DNA of 64,000 nt, from the IMG/VR virus record IMGVR_UViG_3300005518_000002, positions 17,860-81,859 of that record. One strand, written 5' to 3'. Of this stretch, positions 7,660 to 16,466 are shown piece by piece (position 1 is the first letter of the stretch; the number at the start of each line of letters is the position of its first letter). A program made the position numbers and the translations under genes. This stretch comes from a virus. The notes beneath the pieces were generated by a model. That model saw nothing but the letters and a program-made list of their open reading frames with translations. It made no database searches and had not been told where the DNA came from.

Positions 7660-9468
7660 TCAGACGTGAGCACCGTTCGGCGTGGCAACCGCGCCACCGG
7701 CCTGGCCGGAGACGTTGAAGGCCACGGTGTACTTACGTGCGGCGTGGCCGACCAGAGCGATCAGGTGGCACTCCTCCGCCCACAGCGCGGTGTAGTCGTT
7801 CTCCGCGTTGAGGACCGAGTCCCTGATGACGCCCAGGTCGAGCTGGAGGCCGGTGCCGTGGAGGAACGTCCCCGCTGCGTACATGAGGAAGTTCACCGTG
7901 CCGGGCCACACGAGCTGGACCGTGCTGTTGCCGGGCTGGGAAGCGCCGCGCACCTGGTAGTCGTTGACCCACTGGACGCGGACGTTGCGCGCGGAGAAGA
8001 ACGAGTCGATCTCTGCGTCGCTGACAGCCTGCTGGTTGGAGACACCCTGCTTGAGGGCCAGGTCCGCCCGGATCACTTCCCGGATGTAGTACGGCATGAT
8101 CACCTCAAGCACCGCATTGGTGCTCATGGCGAACCGGGCCCGGTAGTCCGTCGCAGCCAGGGCCACGGAGTTGTAGATCCTCGGGGCAGGGCCGTCGGTG
8201 GCAACGGCACCGATGGTGTTCGCACCACCGGCCGCAGTGTCCATCAGGCTGATCAGCCGCGCATTGATCGCGTGGGCGTAGGCCGCGCGCATCAGCCGGA
8301 TGAAGTTCTGCGTCGACTCGGGGTACGCGTCGTCCGTCAGGTTGCCCGCGGTGAGGCTGAGGCCGTAGCACTCCAGCCGGACCTCGGAGAACGTGGGGCA
8401 GGGGACGCGCAGCGTCGGCTTGTTGACGGATCCGGTGACAGTGAGAATGTCGTCGGACTCGGTCCACAGCCACGGGTCGGTCGCGTTGCTCATCGGGAAG
8501 GCGAAGCCACCGAGACCGGAGGCCGCCGTAGCGCCGCCGCCCACGGACGCCTGGAAGAACACGTCGCCGATGGCCGGGGAGACCGGGAAGCGGATACCGC
8601 CACGGCTCACACCGACGGACGGAAGGTCGACCATTCCGTCTGCTTCGGCGATGTTGAAGAAGTTATACATGATCTCCGACGGCGCACACCATCCGCCACC
8701 GGCAACCAGCGCGTCCAGGTTGCTGGACTTCCCCTGGAGGATGCTCTTCCAGAGCTCTTCCACCGTGGCGGGGTTGGTCCGCTCGTCGATGGTGTGCTCG
8801 AAGGTGTTGCGCACCGAGGCGACCAGGTGACGCGCGGCACCCCTGCCGTCGCGGGTGATCGGGATGGCGCGGGCCTTCTGCTGGAAGGCACTGCCGAGGG
8901 CTTCGATGGTGGGCAGGGCCTGGCCGGTGGCCACGCCGGGAATGTCCACCGAGGCGGTGATGGCCGGTACGGCTCCGGGAACCTTGAGCGGCGGAGCCTG
9001 GTTACGGGTGGCGGACAGCGACGCCATCCGGCTCTTGACCTGCTCCATCTGCGGGCTGTTCTCCCCGAACAGCGCCATGGCGACACCCTGCGCGGTGGCC
9101 TGCGTCAGCTCCCCGAGGTTGATCTGTCCGCCGGGACCGGCGGCCGCAGCGGCGGTGGCAGTCTCGCCGCCTTCACCCGTTCCGTCGCCGTGCACCCGGC
9201 CGCGGAGATCCTGCATACGGCGCTCTGCCGCCAGGCGCTCCGTCTCGGCCTTCCGGCTGGCGCGGTCCTCACGCACCTGGAGCTCGGCCCGGATACGGTC
9301 GAGGCTTTCGGTGATGGTGGCGGAGTAGGTCAGGGCTTCGGCCGTGAACTCCCCTGCCTGCTCGATCCGGTCGAATTCAGCGACGGCCTGGTCCTGGAGT
9401 GCTGCCAGATCGGCATCACTGACCAGGGAGAGGTCGTCGGGTGCGTGGAAAAGCTCAGGCTCCGGCAC
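7660..9468 (-). CDS. Major capsid protein, HK97 fold, with N-terminal scaffold-like region
   Basis: A 602-aa protein. Residues 1 to about 95 are acidic and coiled-coil (DRIEQAGEF, RKAETERLAAERRMQDLRG), as expected for a fused scaffold (delta) domain that the protease would remove. The rest has HK97 hallmarks: a long spine-helix region (TVEELWKSILQGKSS), a P-domain and a C-terminal 'NVRVQWVNDYQ..' segment with a late Gly/Ala-rich end. It is the largest shell-like protein, lies next to the protease, and is preceded by a palindrome at 9530-9567. Confidence is high for a capsid role. Confidence 0.85.
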   Translation of the reverse strand: MPEPELFHAPDDLSLVSDADLAALQDQAVAEFDRIEQAGEFTAEALTYSATITESLDRIRAELQVREDRASRKAETERLAAERRMQDLRGRVHGDGTGEGGETATAAAAAGPGGQINLGELTQATAQGVAMALFGENSPQMEQVKSRMASLSATRNQAPPLKVPGAVPAITASVDIPGVATGQALPTIEALGSAFQQKARAIPITRDGRGAARHLVASVRNTFEHTIDERTNPATVEELWKSILQGKSSNLDALVAGGGWCAPSEIMYNFFNIAEADGMVDLPSVGVSRGGIRFPVSPAIGDVFFQASVGGGATAASGLGGFAFPMSNATDPWLWTESDDILTVTGSVNKPTLRVPCPTFSEVRLECYGLSLTAGNLTDDAYPESTQNFIRLMRAAYAHAINARLISLMDTAAGGANTIGAVATDGPAPRIYNSVALAATDYRARFAMSTNAVLEVIMPYYIREVIRADLALKQGVSNQQAVSDAEIDSFFSARNVRVQWVNDYQVRGASQPGNSTVQLVWPGTVNFLMYAAGTFLHGTGLQLDLGVIRDSVLNAENDYTALWAEECHLIALVGHAARKYTVAFNVSGQAGGAVATPNGAHV

Positions 9469-9529
9469 GATAACCTCCGACGGCTGGCCAGAATGATCTG
9501 TGTGTCAGCCGGAAGATAGCATCAGAAAA

Positions 9530-9567
9530 CCGATTCACCAAAGATCGAATTCTCTTTGGTGAATCGG
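9530..9567. promoter_or_regulatory. Long palindrome upstream of the capsid gene
   Basis: Arms of 14 nt (CCGATTCACCAAAG and its complement) flank a 10-nt loop. Read leftward it is followed by TTTTC, so it can act as a terminator or attenuator between protease and capsid. The arm also contains the dispersed motif CCGATTCACCAAA seen at 20676 and in variants elsewhere, so an operator role is possible. Confidence 0.7.
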
Positions 9568-9588
9568 CTAAATGAATGCTGGACACTG

Positions 9589-9651
9589 TCAGGTCAGCGA
9601 TTCAGGCTCCGGTACCGGCGGCGGAGGCGCAGGCTTGTTGCAGCCGCACAT
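9589..9651 (-). CDS. Tiny Cys/Pro-rich peptide
   Basis: A 20-codon frame, MCGCNKPAPPPPVPEPESLT, with GGAGAGGGG upstream of its ATG. It begins just beyond the protease stop and ends before the palindrome. A CxC start followed by polyproline is unusual. Conservation data would decide whether it is a real gene. Confidence 0.35.
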   Translation of the reverse strand: MCGCNKPAPPPPVPEPESLT

Positions 9652-9656
9652 GATGA

Positions 9657-12600
9657 TCACCCCTCTCCGTGGACGCGACGGCGCATGATGTCCATCACCC
9701 GAGCGTATGCCCATTTGTCGAGCTGATCCTCCCGGACCTGGTTGGACAGGTGCGGGATGCCGCTGGCCACCAGGGCGAACTGGGATCCGGCCTTGACCGA
9801 GGTGCGCAGCTTCGGCACAGGGAAGCCCGGAGTGTTCACGGCCAGCAGGCCCACCAGGCGGAGCTGTCCGCCGATCCTGCGCCAGTCTCCGGAGACCTGT
9901 CCGGCACCGCGGAGCTCGTGCACACGGCTGCTGTCCGCGCCGGGGCGCACCGCACCGGCCACCCAGATCCCGTGAGCGTCGTTGCCGACCACGACGTCCG
10001 CCACGGCGGCACCCGTGTTGTCGTAGTGGTCGCTGGCAGCGTGAGCGTTGTAGCTGATCGGGGCGTGCCCCGTACCCACGGTGATCTGACCGACGGACAC
10101 CCGGGAGTCGTCCGCACAGACGATCTCGCCCGTCATGAAGTACGGGTGGTCCTCCTCGTGCGGCGGGGTGACGCACACTCCGGCCTGACCGATGTGGCAG
10201 GTACCCCACAGGGCGGCATGACCGTAAACGCGCCCCTCGTTGTCCACGGTGATTCCTGTGGGCACGGAGAGGGCAGGATCCTGGAACCAGGTCACGGGGG
10301 GAGCCCAGCCGGAACCGCTGGCGCGCAGGACCGGACCGGTGAACACGGGCCGCGGAGTACGGGAAGCGCGCAGTGCGCCGATGCGCTCACCCCCGGCAAG
10401 CACGGCTCCCTCTTCATCGAGCAGGGCAATGTACGCCTCAGCGAAGGCGGGGATGTCCACCACCGTGGCTGCACGGATGCGTCCCCGGTGGAACACGATC
10501 TTCTCGGGGGACGCGAACAGCATCTCGAACAGATCGGCTTCCTCCCCGCCCTCCCCGTCCGGCATGTCCGGCCAGACGAGCTCCATGTCCGCGTCCTTGA
10601 TCGAGTCGACGTCTACCGAGACACCGCGGAGGAACTGACCCTTGATCTTGTCGTGGACGCGCTGGCCGTCCTCGTCACCCAGGTCGAGCAGGCCCTCTCC
10701 CATGACCAGGCTGCCCTCACGCCAGATCTTGGTGATGTTGCCGACGTTGACCGCCACGGTGTGCGGCTCCCCGCCGTGACTGTCCTCCTTGTTCCAGCGC
10801 AGGGGGAGGGGGAGGTCTGCCCAGGTGAGGGAGTCGGTGTCGAACTCGCGTCCGTCGCCGGTCTCGATGCCCTCCACGGTGAGGGGCCCGCGCCAGGGGG
10901 CCGTCTTGCCTTCCAGCTCAACGGGTCCTGAGGTGAGCTCCTGCTCCGCCTCGGTAACGACGACTCCCGCCTCCTCCCCGTACTTGTTTTCCTTGATCCT
11001 CTTGTCCTTCTTCGTGCCCTCGCTCGGCTTGGCTCCCAGGTCGGCTTCGGTTGTCATTTCACCGCTCGATTCCGCCGCGTAGAGAGCGGCAAGCTGATCA
11101 TTCGCTTCCTGTTCCGAGGCATGGCATCCGGCAACGCTGCCGTCCGAATCCTTGACTACCGCCCAGGGCTCAGAGGACGGGCATCCGGAATGTCCCTGCA
11201 CCGTGTGCCACGGCATGGTTCCCTCCTCCACCAGGGCTTCGGTCGCGCTCATGATGCCACCGTCGGCCGTTACCGAGTCGTCCAGACCACCCCACACGGC
11301 CAGGAGCGTGCCCCGGCAGCGGGATCCGCCCTGGCATTTTGCGTAGCCCGATCCGCCGCTGGGGTACGCCTCCATCGCATCCTGGCGGGAGACGAACTCC
11401 ATGCCGTCGATGCTGATGCAGGGCTTGCAGGTGTTCTTGTCCAGCGCTTCCGACGCGACGTACTGACCCAGCGGGGCAACCATGAGCACGGCCATGCGTC
11501 CGGTGTTCTGCGCGCCGGTCATCGCGGCACCGATGGCCTCCTCGTCCGAAGCGTCGGACAGCTCGTCCAGAGCACCGTCCACGTCGTCCGCCAGCTCCTC
11601 GCTGTCCCGGCCGGAGCCGAACAGGGCTGCCAGACGCGAACGGGCCGACTGAACCAGCCGGTTGCCCATGATGCTGGCGCGCATGGAAGCGACACCCCGC
11701 AGGATGTCCGAACCCGAGAGTGCGGCAGTCAGACTGTCCAGGGTCCACTCCGGAACCGTGACCCCCTGCTCCTCGGCCTCCCGCTGCTGTGCTTCACCGG
11801 CCTGCTGAGCGAGCAGCAGCATGCGGTGGTACAGGGTCTCGGCCGCTGCCGTGGTGTCCACGGAGATCTGCGGCGAGATCCCCCCGGCCGAAGTGATCTG
11901 CTGCCGGATCTCCCTGCGCCATGAGAGCTTGACCTCCTGCCAGCTGCTCAGTGCATCAGCGACCGCTTCGGTCCAGTCCTTCTGGTGAGCGGCGAAGTCC
12001 CAGCGGCTGGCCTCCTCCAGAGGCGTCAGATTGCGCCTGAGGGGAGCGGCAGCAGCTGTCAGAGCGGCCGTCAGGGGAATGTCGGTGTCTTCGTCGGCGA
12101 AGCTGATGCGGATGCGGTCGAACGTCACCTCCCCCAGCCTCTTCTCCAGCTCCTTGGCCAGGGTGAGGTCCCCGGTGTACGCCGCGCAGATGTGCGCGAC
12201 CCAGGGGGTGTGCTGCGCGGGCAGGGTAGGGTGGTTGTGCATGTACTCCAGTGCCTCGGTGGCCAGAATGTGGGCGAAGGAGAGGCTGCCTCCCAGCTGT
12301 ACGGCTGGCTCAGGTTCTGCGTCGCCCACCGACCACACCCAGCTGGGTGACTCCCCGCCAGCGTTCCAGTGGGAGACGCCGAACACCTTGGCACTGACAG
12401 GGCCGTCCAGCTCCTGAGCGAGCATGGTCATGCTGGAGATGAGCTCCTGGCGCTGCTCCGGCGTCCAGAGCTCCGCATCATCACCCACGAAGAACAGGGT
12501 GCAGTGCAGATCTTCAGCCTTCTCCCCGCCCTTGATCGCCAGACGCTTCGCGTCGGCCACTGTCGGCATGAGCGCGATCATGCAGCCGGACAGATGACTG

Positions 12601-12692
12601 CTGTCACTCGCCATCGTCACCCGGCGCCCGTGGGCCTTCTGGACGTGCTGGCCACGGCGGTGCATGGCCACTCGGTGATCAGAGCCGTGCAT
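9657..12692 (-). CDS. Three-domain head protein: 2H phosphoesterase (LigT-like) + MuF + capsid maturation protease
   Basis: A 1011-aa protein. I chose the ATG at 12692, six bases after GTGAGGA, over the ATG at 12698. Residues about 20-190 look like a LigT/2H phosphoesterase: DLHCTLFFVGD near residue 60 and VAHICAAYTGD near residue 165, with the second H-x-S/T motif altered to H-I-C. Residues about 200-480 resemble a MuF minor head protein (DKNTCKPCISIDGMEF, then CQGGSRCRGTLLAVW). The rest (from about 500) is a prohead-protease-like region (RGVSVDVDSI, VDIPAFAEAYIAL, YGHAALWGTCHIG). It overlaps the portal gene by 14 nt. The role is capsid entry or assembly and maturation. The phosphoesterase substrate is unknown. 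Confidence 0.75.
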   Translation of the reverse strand: MHGSDHRVAMHRRGQHVQKAHGRRVTMASDSSHLSGCMIALMPTVADAKRLAIKGGEKAEDLHCTLFFVGDDAELWTPEQRQELISSMTMLAQELDGPVSAKVFGVSHWNAGGESPSWVWSVGDAEPEPAVQLGGSLSFAHILATEALEYMHNHPTLPAQHTPWVAHICAAYTGDLTLAKELEKRLGEVTFDRIRISFADEDTDIPLTAALTAAAAPLRRNLTPLEEASRWDFAAHQKDWTEAVADALSSWQEVKLSWRREIRQQITSAGGISPQISVDTTAAAETLYHRMLLLAQQAGEAQQREAEEQGVTVPEWTLDSLTAALSGSDILRGVASMRASIMGNRLVQSARSRLAALFGSGRDSEELADDVDGALDELSDASDEEAIGAAMTGAQNTGRMAVLMVAPLGQYVASEALDKNTCKPCISIDGMEFVSRQDAMEAYPSGGSGYAKCQGGSRCRGTLLAVWGGLDDSVTADGGIMSATEALVEEGTMPWHTVQGHSGCPSSEPWAVVKDSDGSVAGCHASEQEANDQLAALYAAESSGEMTTEADLGAKPSEGTKKDKRIKENKYGEEAGVVVTEAEQELTSGPVELEGKTAPWRGPLTVEGIETGDGREFDTDSLTWADLPLPLRWNKEDSHGGEPHTVAVNVGNITKIWREGSLVMGEGLLDLGDEDGQRVHDKIKGQFLRGVSVDVDSIKDADMELVWPDMPDGEGGEEADLFEMLFASPEKIVFHRGRIRAATVVDIPAFAEAYIALLDEEGAVLAGGERIGALRASRTPRPVFTGPVLRASGSGWAPPVTWFQDPALSVPTGITVDNEGRVYGHAALWGTCHIGQAGVCVTPPHEEDHPYFMTGEIVCADDSRVSVGQITVGTGHAPISYNAHAASDHYDNTGAAVADVVVGNDAHGIWVAGAVRPGADSSRVHELRGAGQVSGDWRRIGGQLRLVGLLAVNTPGFPVPKLRTSVKAGSQFALVASGIPHLSNQVREDQLDKWAYARVMDIMRRRVHGEG

Positions 12693-14484
12693 GACCATTC
12701 CTCACCGGCAGCAGATTGGTGCTGATCATCTTGCTGGTGTCCTGGTAGGGAGAGGGGCCGTCGATCTTCAGCAGGCCGAAGGCGTCCAGATGGCAGACGT
12801 AGGCACCGCTGGTACCGGGTACGGCCTGTGGCGCTGCCGTTCTGATCGCGTAGGTGAACGGACAGCTGTAGACGTGTCCGGTGCACACCTCGGGATGCAG
12901 GAGGTCCCATCTGCTGCCCGCGGTGAACTTGAGCACGTGCTGTGTGGCTGCCTGCCGGGACATGCGCTCCGTGCGTGCGGCGGCCGCCTTGGGAACCGCC
13001 TCCTCGGGCGGCGACGGAGGACCGTGCGCCTCGGGCGGGCCGCCCTCCTCCCCCGGCGGTGGCTTGCCGGTACCGGAGGGCGGCTGGGACGCCTTCGGTG
13101 CGGTGAGCAGGGGATCGAGCACCTTCTTACCGGTGAGCGCGTCCAGCGCAGCAGGCCCGGCGCCCGGCACCGTACGAACCATGATCTTGAGGCCGATGGC
13201 CTCCAGCTCCTCTTCGGTCGGAGCGTCGTCCTCGTCGAACCCGACTTCCCGGCGCAGCGCTGCACCGGACAGCTCCATGCGGTCGTACGCGTCCTTGGCG
13301 TTCTCGCTGCGGTCGGGGCGCAGGGCCAGTTCGCTCATGTCGTACCAGACGACCCACTGCCCGGCGTCAGTGGCGCCGCTGGCAGCCAGTCGCGGCTGGA
13401 GGTACCCCCGGGTGAGGGAGTCGCAGATGAGCTCCGCCACGGGAGCGATGTGCGTCTTGAGCGCCCCTTCCTCCAGCTGCCAGGCACCCCAGTGATTGAC
13501 GTCGCCCATGCCGAGCAGGATCTCCGCGGGCATGTCGAGTTTGGTCGCCAGACGCTTGATCGCGGAATCCCGCTTCTCAATGATCTTCTCGTCGGCCTGG
13601 AGTGTGAAGTCGACGTGGCGGAACTCCTTCAGCACCTCGGCCGGTCCCGTGATCGGAATGGGGATGACGGCGGAGGCAGAGCCGGGGTTCTTGATCGCCT
13701 CAGAAGCGATCTCGATGAACTCCAGCATGAAGGGGTTCGGTTCGTCCAGGAACTCCTCGCGCACCGGGAAGTCGATTTCACTGGGTACGAGGACGACTCC
13801 CGCAGACGCCAGTCGGCTCAGGTAGTCCGCCTGAATCTTCCGGTTGACCAGCTCCAGCTCCCGCAGAACCTCCCGGGCGCTGCGCGCCGGGGAATCGGCC
13901 AGGTGGTAGAACCGGTCGTCCGGCCGCCAGATGCGCACGACCAGGCTGTCCGGACCGAGCTTGCGCCAGTCGCGGCCTGCGTTGACGGACTCCTCGTCCA
14001 TGACGAAGAACGTGCCGGACTCGGCCCTGATCTCATCGACGGAGCGGATCATCCACCTCTCCGTACCGTCGGTGGTCTCACCCACCAGGTAGCCCTCACC
14101 GGGGACGGAGAGGTGGACAGTGGCCCGCTTCAGGATCTGGGACTGCCCGCCCACGCCTCCGCCGAGCATCATCATCAGCTCGGCCGCGGGGCCCTTCATC
14201 TCGATCTCCGGCTCATCTGCGTCCGGCTGGAGCTTCGCCGCGCGCAGCCGGACACGGGAGAGCATGTTGGAGAGCCACCACACCCCGAAGTTGAACTCCC
14301 CCACGGTGGTGTAGTACCGCCACAGCTCGTCCTGCCACGACTCGGTATGGCGCAGAAGCTGATCGCGGGCACCCTTGGCCTGTGTGGCTGCGGCGGTGAG
14401 GGCGGGAGGCGCAGAAGCCGTCAGGGCGGCCGGAACGGAATCCTTGGGCGGGGTGCGCTGGAGCCGGGGGATCCTCCATACCAT
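12679..14484 (-). CDS. Portal protein
   Basis: A 601-aa protein. Residues about 40-430 match the SPP1/HK97-type portal pattern: WRYYTTVGEFNFGVWWLSNM, a central helical stem, FTLQADEKIIEKRDSAIKRL and ILLGMGDVNHWGAWQ. The C-terminal 150 residues are Pro-rich, then a Cys-containing module (CTGHVYSCPFTYAI) not usual in portals. The gene is preceded by CGGAGG and flanked by the MuF/protease gene. It would form the dodecameric DNA channel. Confidence 0.85.
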   Translation of the reverse strand: MVWRIPRLQRTPPKDSVPAALTASAPPALTAAATQAKGARDQLLRHTESWQDELWRYYTTVGEFNFGVWWLSNMLSRVRLRAAKLQPDADEPEIEMKGPAAELMMMLGGGVGGQSQILKRATVHLSVPGEGYLVGETTDGTERWMIRSVDEIRAESGTFFVMDEESVNAGRDWRKLGPDSLVVRIWRPDDRFYHLADSPARSAREVLRELELVNRKIQADYLSRLASAGVVLVPSEIDFPVREEFLDEPNPFMLEFIEIASEAIKNPGSASAVIPIPITGPAEVLKEFRHVDFTLQADEKIIEKRDSAIKRLATKLDMPAEILLGMGDVNHWGAWQLEEGALKTHIAPVAELICDSLTRGYLQPRLAASGATDAGQWVVWYDMSELALRPDRSENAKDAYDRMELSGAALRREVGFDEDDAPTEEELEAIGLKIMVRTVPGAGPAALDALTGKKVLDPLLTAPKASQPPSGTGKPPPGEEGGPPEAHGPPSPPEEAVPKAAAARTERMSRQAATQHVLKFTAGSRWDLLHPEVCTGHVYSCPFTYAIRTAAPQAVPGTSGAYVCHLDAFGLLKIDGPSPYQDTSKMISTNLLPVRNGHARL

Positions 14485-14556
14485 GGCACGCCTCCGATCA
14501 TGAGGTCGTGCTCATGGTAGCCGCTGGCCTGCGGATGACCATTCCCGCAGCACGAA

Positions 14557-14583
14557 GGCCCCCCGCTGTCCATACGAGGGGCC
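14557..14583. terminator. GC hairpin between portal start and the rightward membrane gene
   Basis: GGCCCC pairs with GGGGCC across a 15-nt loop. There is no clear T-run on either side. It lies in the 160-bp gap between divergent genes, so it could reduce read-through or fold in the leader of the portal message. Weak evidence. Confidence 0.3.
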
Positions 14584-14645
14584 CTCTGTGCACGCTTCGG
14601 CATACCCACCCGAGAAGCACGTTCAGTGTGCCTTACGCTCGCCAC

Positions 14646-15035
14646 ATGTCCAAAGCCCGATGGACCCTCGGCACGCTCAAAGCGCTGATGGACGAGCGCG
14701 ACACCCGTTACCAGCAGCGCTACGACGCTCAGCAGAAGGCTCTTGACGCTGCGCTGCTGGCGGCGAAAGAGGCCGTACAGGCAGCGCTGCTGGCAGCGAA
14801 GGAAGCCGTACTGAAGGCGGAGCTCTCGGCCGACAAACGTCTCGAACTGCTGAACGAACTGCGAACCGGAGTTGCCACCACGGAGCAGCTGGAGGCGCTG
14901 GACAAGGTCGTCACGAGCCTTTCCAAACGGCTCGACCTGACCGAGGGGCGCAGCATGGGCAGAGGGGCGACGTGGGGATACCTGGTAGCGGGAATCAGTC
15001 TGCTGACCGCGGTACTCGCCTTCCTGCTCCGTTGA
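14646..15035 (+). CDS. Coiled-coil protein with C-terminal membrane anchor
   Basis: A 129-aa protein starting MSKARWTLGTLKALMDERDT. Residues about 15-95 are heptad-rich, with an imperfect duplication (ALLAAKEAVQ / ALLAAKEAVL). The last 20 residues form one transmembrane helix (GYLVAGISLLTAVLAFLLR). It is the only rightward gene in the leftward virion block and ends base to base with the next leftward gene. Similar anchored coiled coils in actinophages are sometimes called holin-like or membrane proteins. The topology suggests a tail-anchored spanin-like or superinfection-exclusion role, but this is inference. Confidence 0.65.
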   Translation: MSKARWTLGTLKALMDERDTRYQQRYDAQQKALDAALLAAKEAVQAALLAAKEAVLKAELSADKRLELLNELRTGVATTEQLEALDKVVTSLSKRLDLTEGRSMGRGATWGYLVAGISLLTAVLAFLLR

Positions 15036-15269
15036 TCATCCGGGCAGGATCAGTCCGCTCATGTTCGCCACGCCCGCGTTGATCGTGGAAGCCCAGTTGG
15101 TGGCGACGTCCCGGGGCAGCAGGACAGTCAGCGTGGTGGACGTCGTCCGCACGGTGACCATCAGACGGCTTCCGCTAGGGCCGTTGACCGGCGTCACGGA
15201 CATGGCCACGGGAACCTCGGTCAGCAGTCCATTGCTTTCGTCCCAGCCGGATGTTCCGTTGCCGGTCAT
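15036..15269 (-). CDS. Small beta-rich protein, unknown
   Basis: A 77-aa protein, MTGNGTSGWDESNGLLTEVP..., overlapping the preceding 31-aa gene by an ATGA. It has Thr/Val-rich strands (SRLMVTVRTTSTTLTVLLP). No transmembrane helix and no recognised family. Confidence 0.5.
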   Translation of the reverse strand: MTGNGTSGWDESNGLLTEVPVAMSVTPVNGPSGSRLMVTVRTTSTTLTVLLPRDVATNWASTINAGVANMSGLILPG

Positions 15270-15361
15270 GACTGCCTCCTTTCATAGCGCCAGACGAGGT
15301 ACAGCACGACACCGACGACAACGCCGGAGCCGAGCAGGGCACCGATCATCTCCAGGATCAT
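15266..15361 (-). CDS. Single-span membrane peptide
   Basis: A 31-aa peptide with one transmembrane helix (GALLGSGVVVGVVLYLVWRY) and a positively charged C-terminus. It is coupled on both sides: its ATGA overlaps the methyltransferase stop and its stop overlaps the next ATG. Placement among membrane genes suggests a lysis-accessory (holin-like) function. Confidence 0.55.
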   Translation of the reverse strand: MILEMIGALLGSGVVVGVVLYLVWRYERRQS

Positions 15362-15945
15362 GACGCCGTCCACATCTGGAACAGGTACGTGTCGGGGTGG
15401 TCGTACTCCGGCTGCCAGAGCTCGTGCTTCAGATCCGTCCAGCCTGCCGCCAGGAGCATGTCTTTGACGTCCTGCCAGCCCCAGCCCCAGTAGTGCTCGG
15501 GATTGCGCGTGTGGTTCTCCCCGCACGGCGTGGTGAGGAGGAGGTGCTTCGCCCTGTCCCGGATGGCGCGCAGCAGCGCGTCAGGATCCTCCACGTGCTC
15601 CAGGGTCTCGGAGCAGAGGAACATGTCGACCGCGGGGATCCGGGCCACCGTTTCCTCGATCGGTCCGGAGTAGTAGTACCCACGGACTCCCGGCGGGGGG
15701 AGAACGAGATCCCCCACATGGACGTCGCGCCAGGCGTGGGTGCAGTTCTGAATGATCGCGGCATCTCCGCAGGACAGATCGGCGATCGTCTGCGCCCCGG
15801 TTTCCGCGGCAAACCGGCCGAGCAGCTGGGAGGTTTTGGCCACCCGCTCCAGATGGTCCGGCCACCAGGTGTGGTCGTAGGTGCGGTGGTAGATGCGGGC
15901 GCGCTCTTCATCGGTGTAGAACGGGCGGATCTGCCAGCGGGTCAT
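15358..15945 (-). CDS. Class I SAM-dependent methyltransferase
   Basis: About 195 aa from the ATG at 15945 (GGAG eight bases upstream); a GTG at 15954 is an alternative. The glycine motif is IADLSCGDAAII, followed by DVHVGDLVL, VDMFLCSETLEHVEDPD and LLLTTPCGENH, the Rossmann methyltransferase pattern of UbiE/COQ5-like enzymes. The PCG motif differs from the D/N/SPPY motif of DNA adenine methylases, so a small molecule, glycan or protein target is more likely. Confidence 0.75.
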   Translation of the reverse strand: MTRWQIRPFYTDEERARIYHRTYDHTWWPDHLERVAKTSQLLGRFAAETGAQTIADLSCGDAAIIQNCTHAWRDVHVGDLVLPPPGVRGYYYSGPIEETVARIPAVDMFLCSETLEHVEDPDALLRAIRDRAKHLLLTTPCGENHTRNPEHYWGWGWQDVKDMLLAAGWTDLKHELWQPEYDHPDTYLFQMWTAS

Positions 15946-16466
15946 GACCAGCACTCCGTGTCCGGCAGCCCGAGGCGGGCCAGATCTCCGGGGGTGACGT
16001 CGTGGGGCTTGCGGCCGTCGCTGAAGAGATGATCCCCGGCATGTTCGGCGATCCAGTCCACGGCCTGTGAACAGATCATCTTGTTGGGGCGGGACACCCG
16101 CTTACGCAGCAGGCGTGTGGTGAGCGGGAGGTGCAGCCGGTAGGCCGAGAGGTAGAAGTAGGTGGTCCAGTTGTACGGGCTGCCCTCCAGTCCCCGGGCA
16201 ATCTGGATCATCATGGCGCGCTGGGAGTCGGACAGGTTGACCCTGTGGAGCACCCGTACGGGATGCCCGTCGTACCGGTCCTGATGACTGAGCACTGCAC
16301 CGCCGGGCTGCGCCTCGAACAGGCGGCCGTCCGGCATCACGAGACCCGCGTGGGTCCATTCGGACAGGTCTCCGTTGATCGCCTGTCCGAGCCAGATGAG
16401 CTTGCCCCCGATGCCCGGGATTTTCGTCAGGAAGATGTCCCCTGCCACTGCTCTGTCGAAGGTCAT
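15942..16466 (-). CDS. Permuted papain-like (YiiX/NlpC-P60 superfamily) hydrolase
   Basis: A 174-aa protein starting at MTFDRAVAGDIFLTKI. GDIFL, SEWTHAGLVMPDG, LFEAQPGGA and KMICSQAVDW give the His, Glu and late Cys arrangement of circularly permuted papain-fold hydrolases. Such enzymes cleave amide bonds in peptidoglycan or lipids. It follows the DUF1360 membrane gene with a 4-nt overlap, so a lysis-accessory or envelope role fits. Confidence 0.65.
   Translation of the reverse strand: MTFDRAVAGDIFLTKIPGIGGKLIWLGQAINGDLSEWTHAGLVMPDGRLFEAQPGGAVLSHQDRYDGHPVRVLHRVNLSDSQRAMMIQIARGLEGSPYNWTTYFYLSAYRLHLPLTTRLLRKRVSRPNKMICSQAVDWIAEHAGDHLFSDGRKPHDVTPGDLARLGLPDTECWS

Noticed and set aside
7489-9519. 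676-codon rightward open frame across the capsid gene
   Set aside because: Exactly antisense to the well-supported capsid gene; low-complexity Arg/Gly/Val composition typical of a frame mirrored from GC-rich codons. The same holds for rightward frames at 30131-31972, 12691-14520, 32747-34630 and 17532-19058.
15358-15945. DNA methyltransferase for the modification pathway
   Set aside because: The motif after the fourth strand is not the D/N/SPPY or PC pattern of DNA methylases, and the gene lies among lysis and membrane genes.
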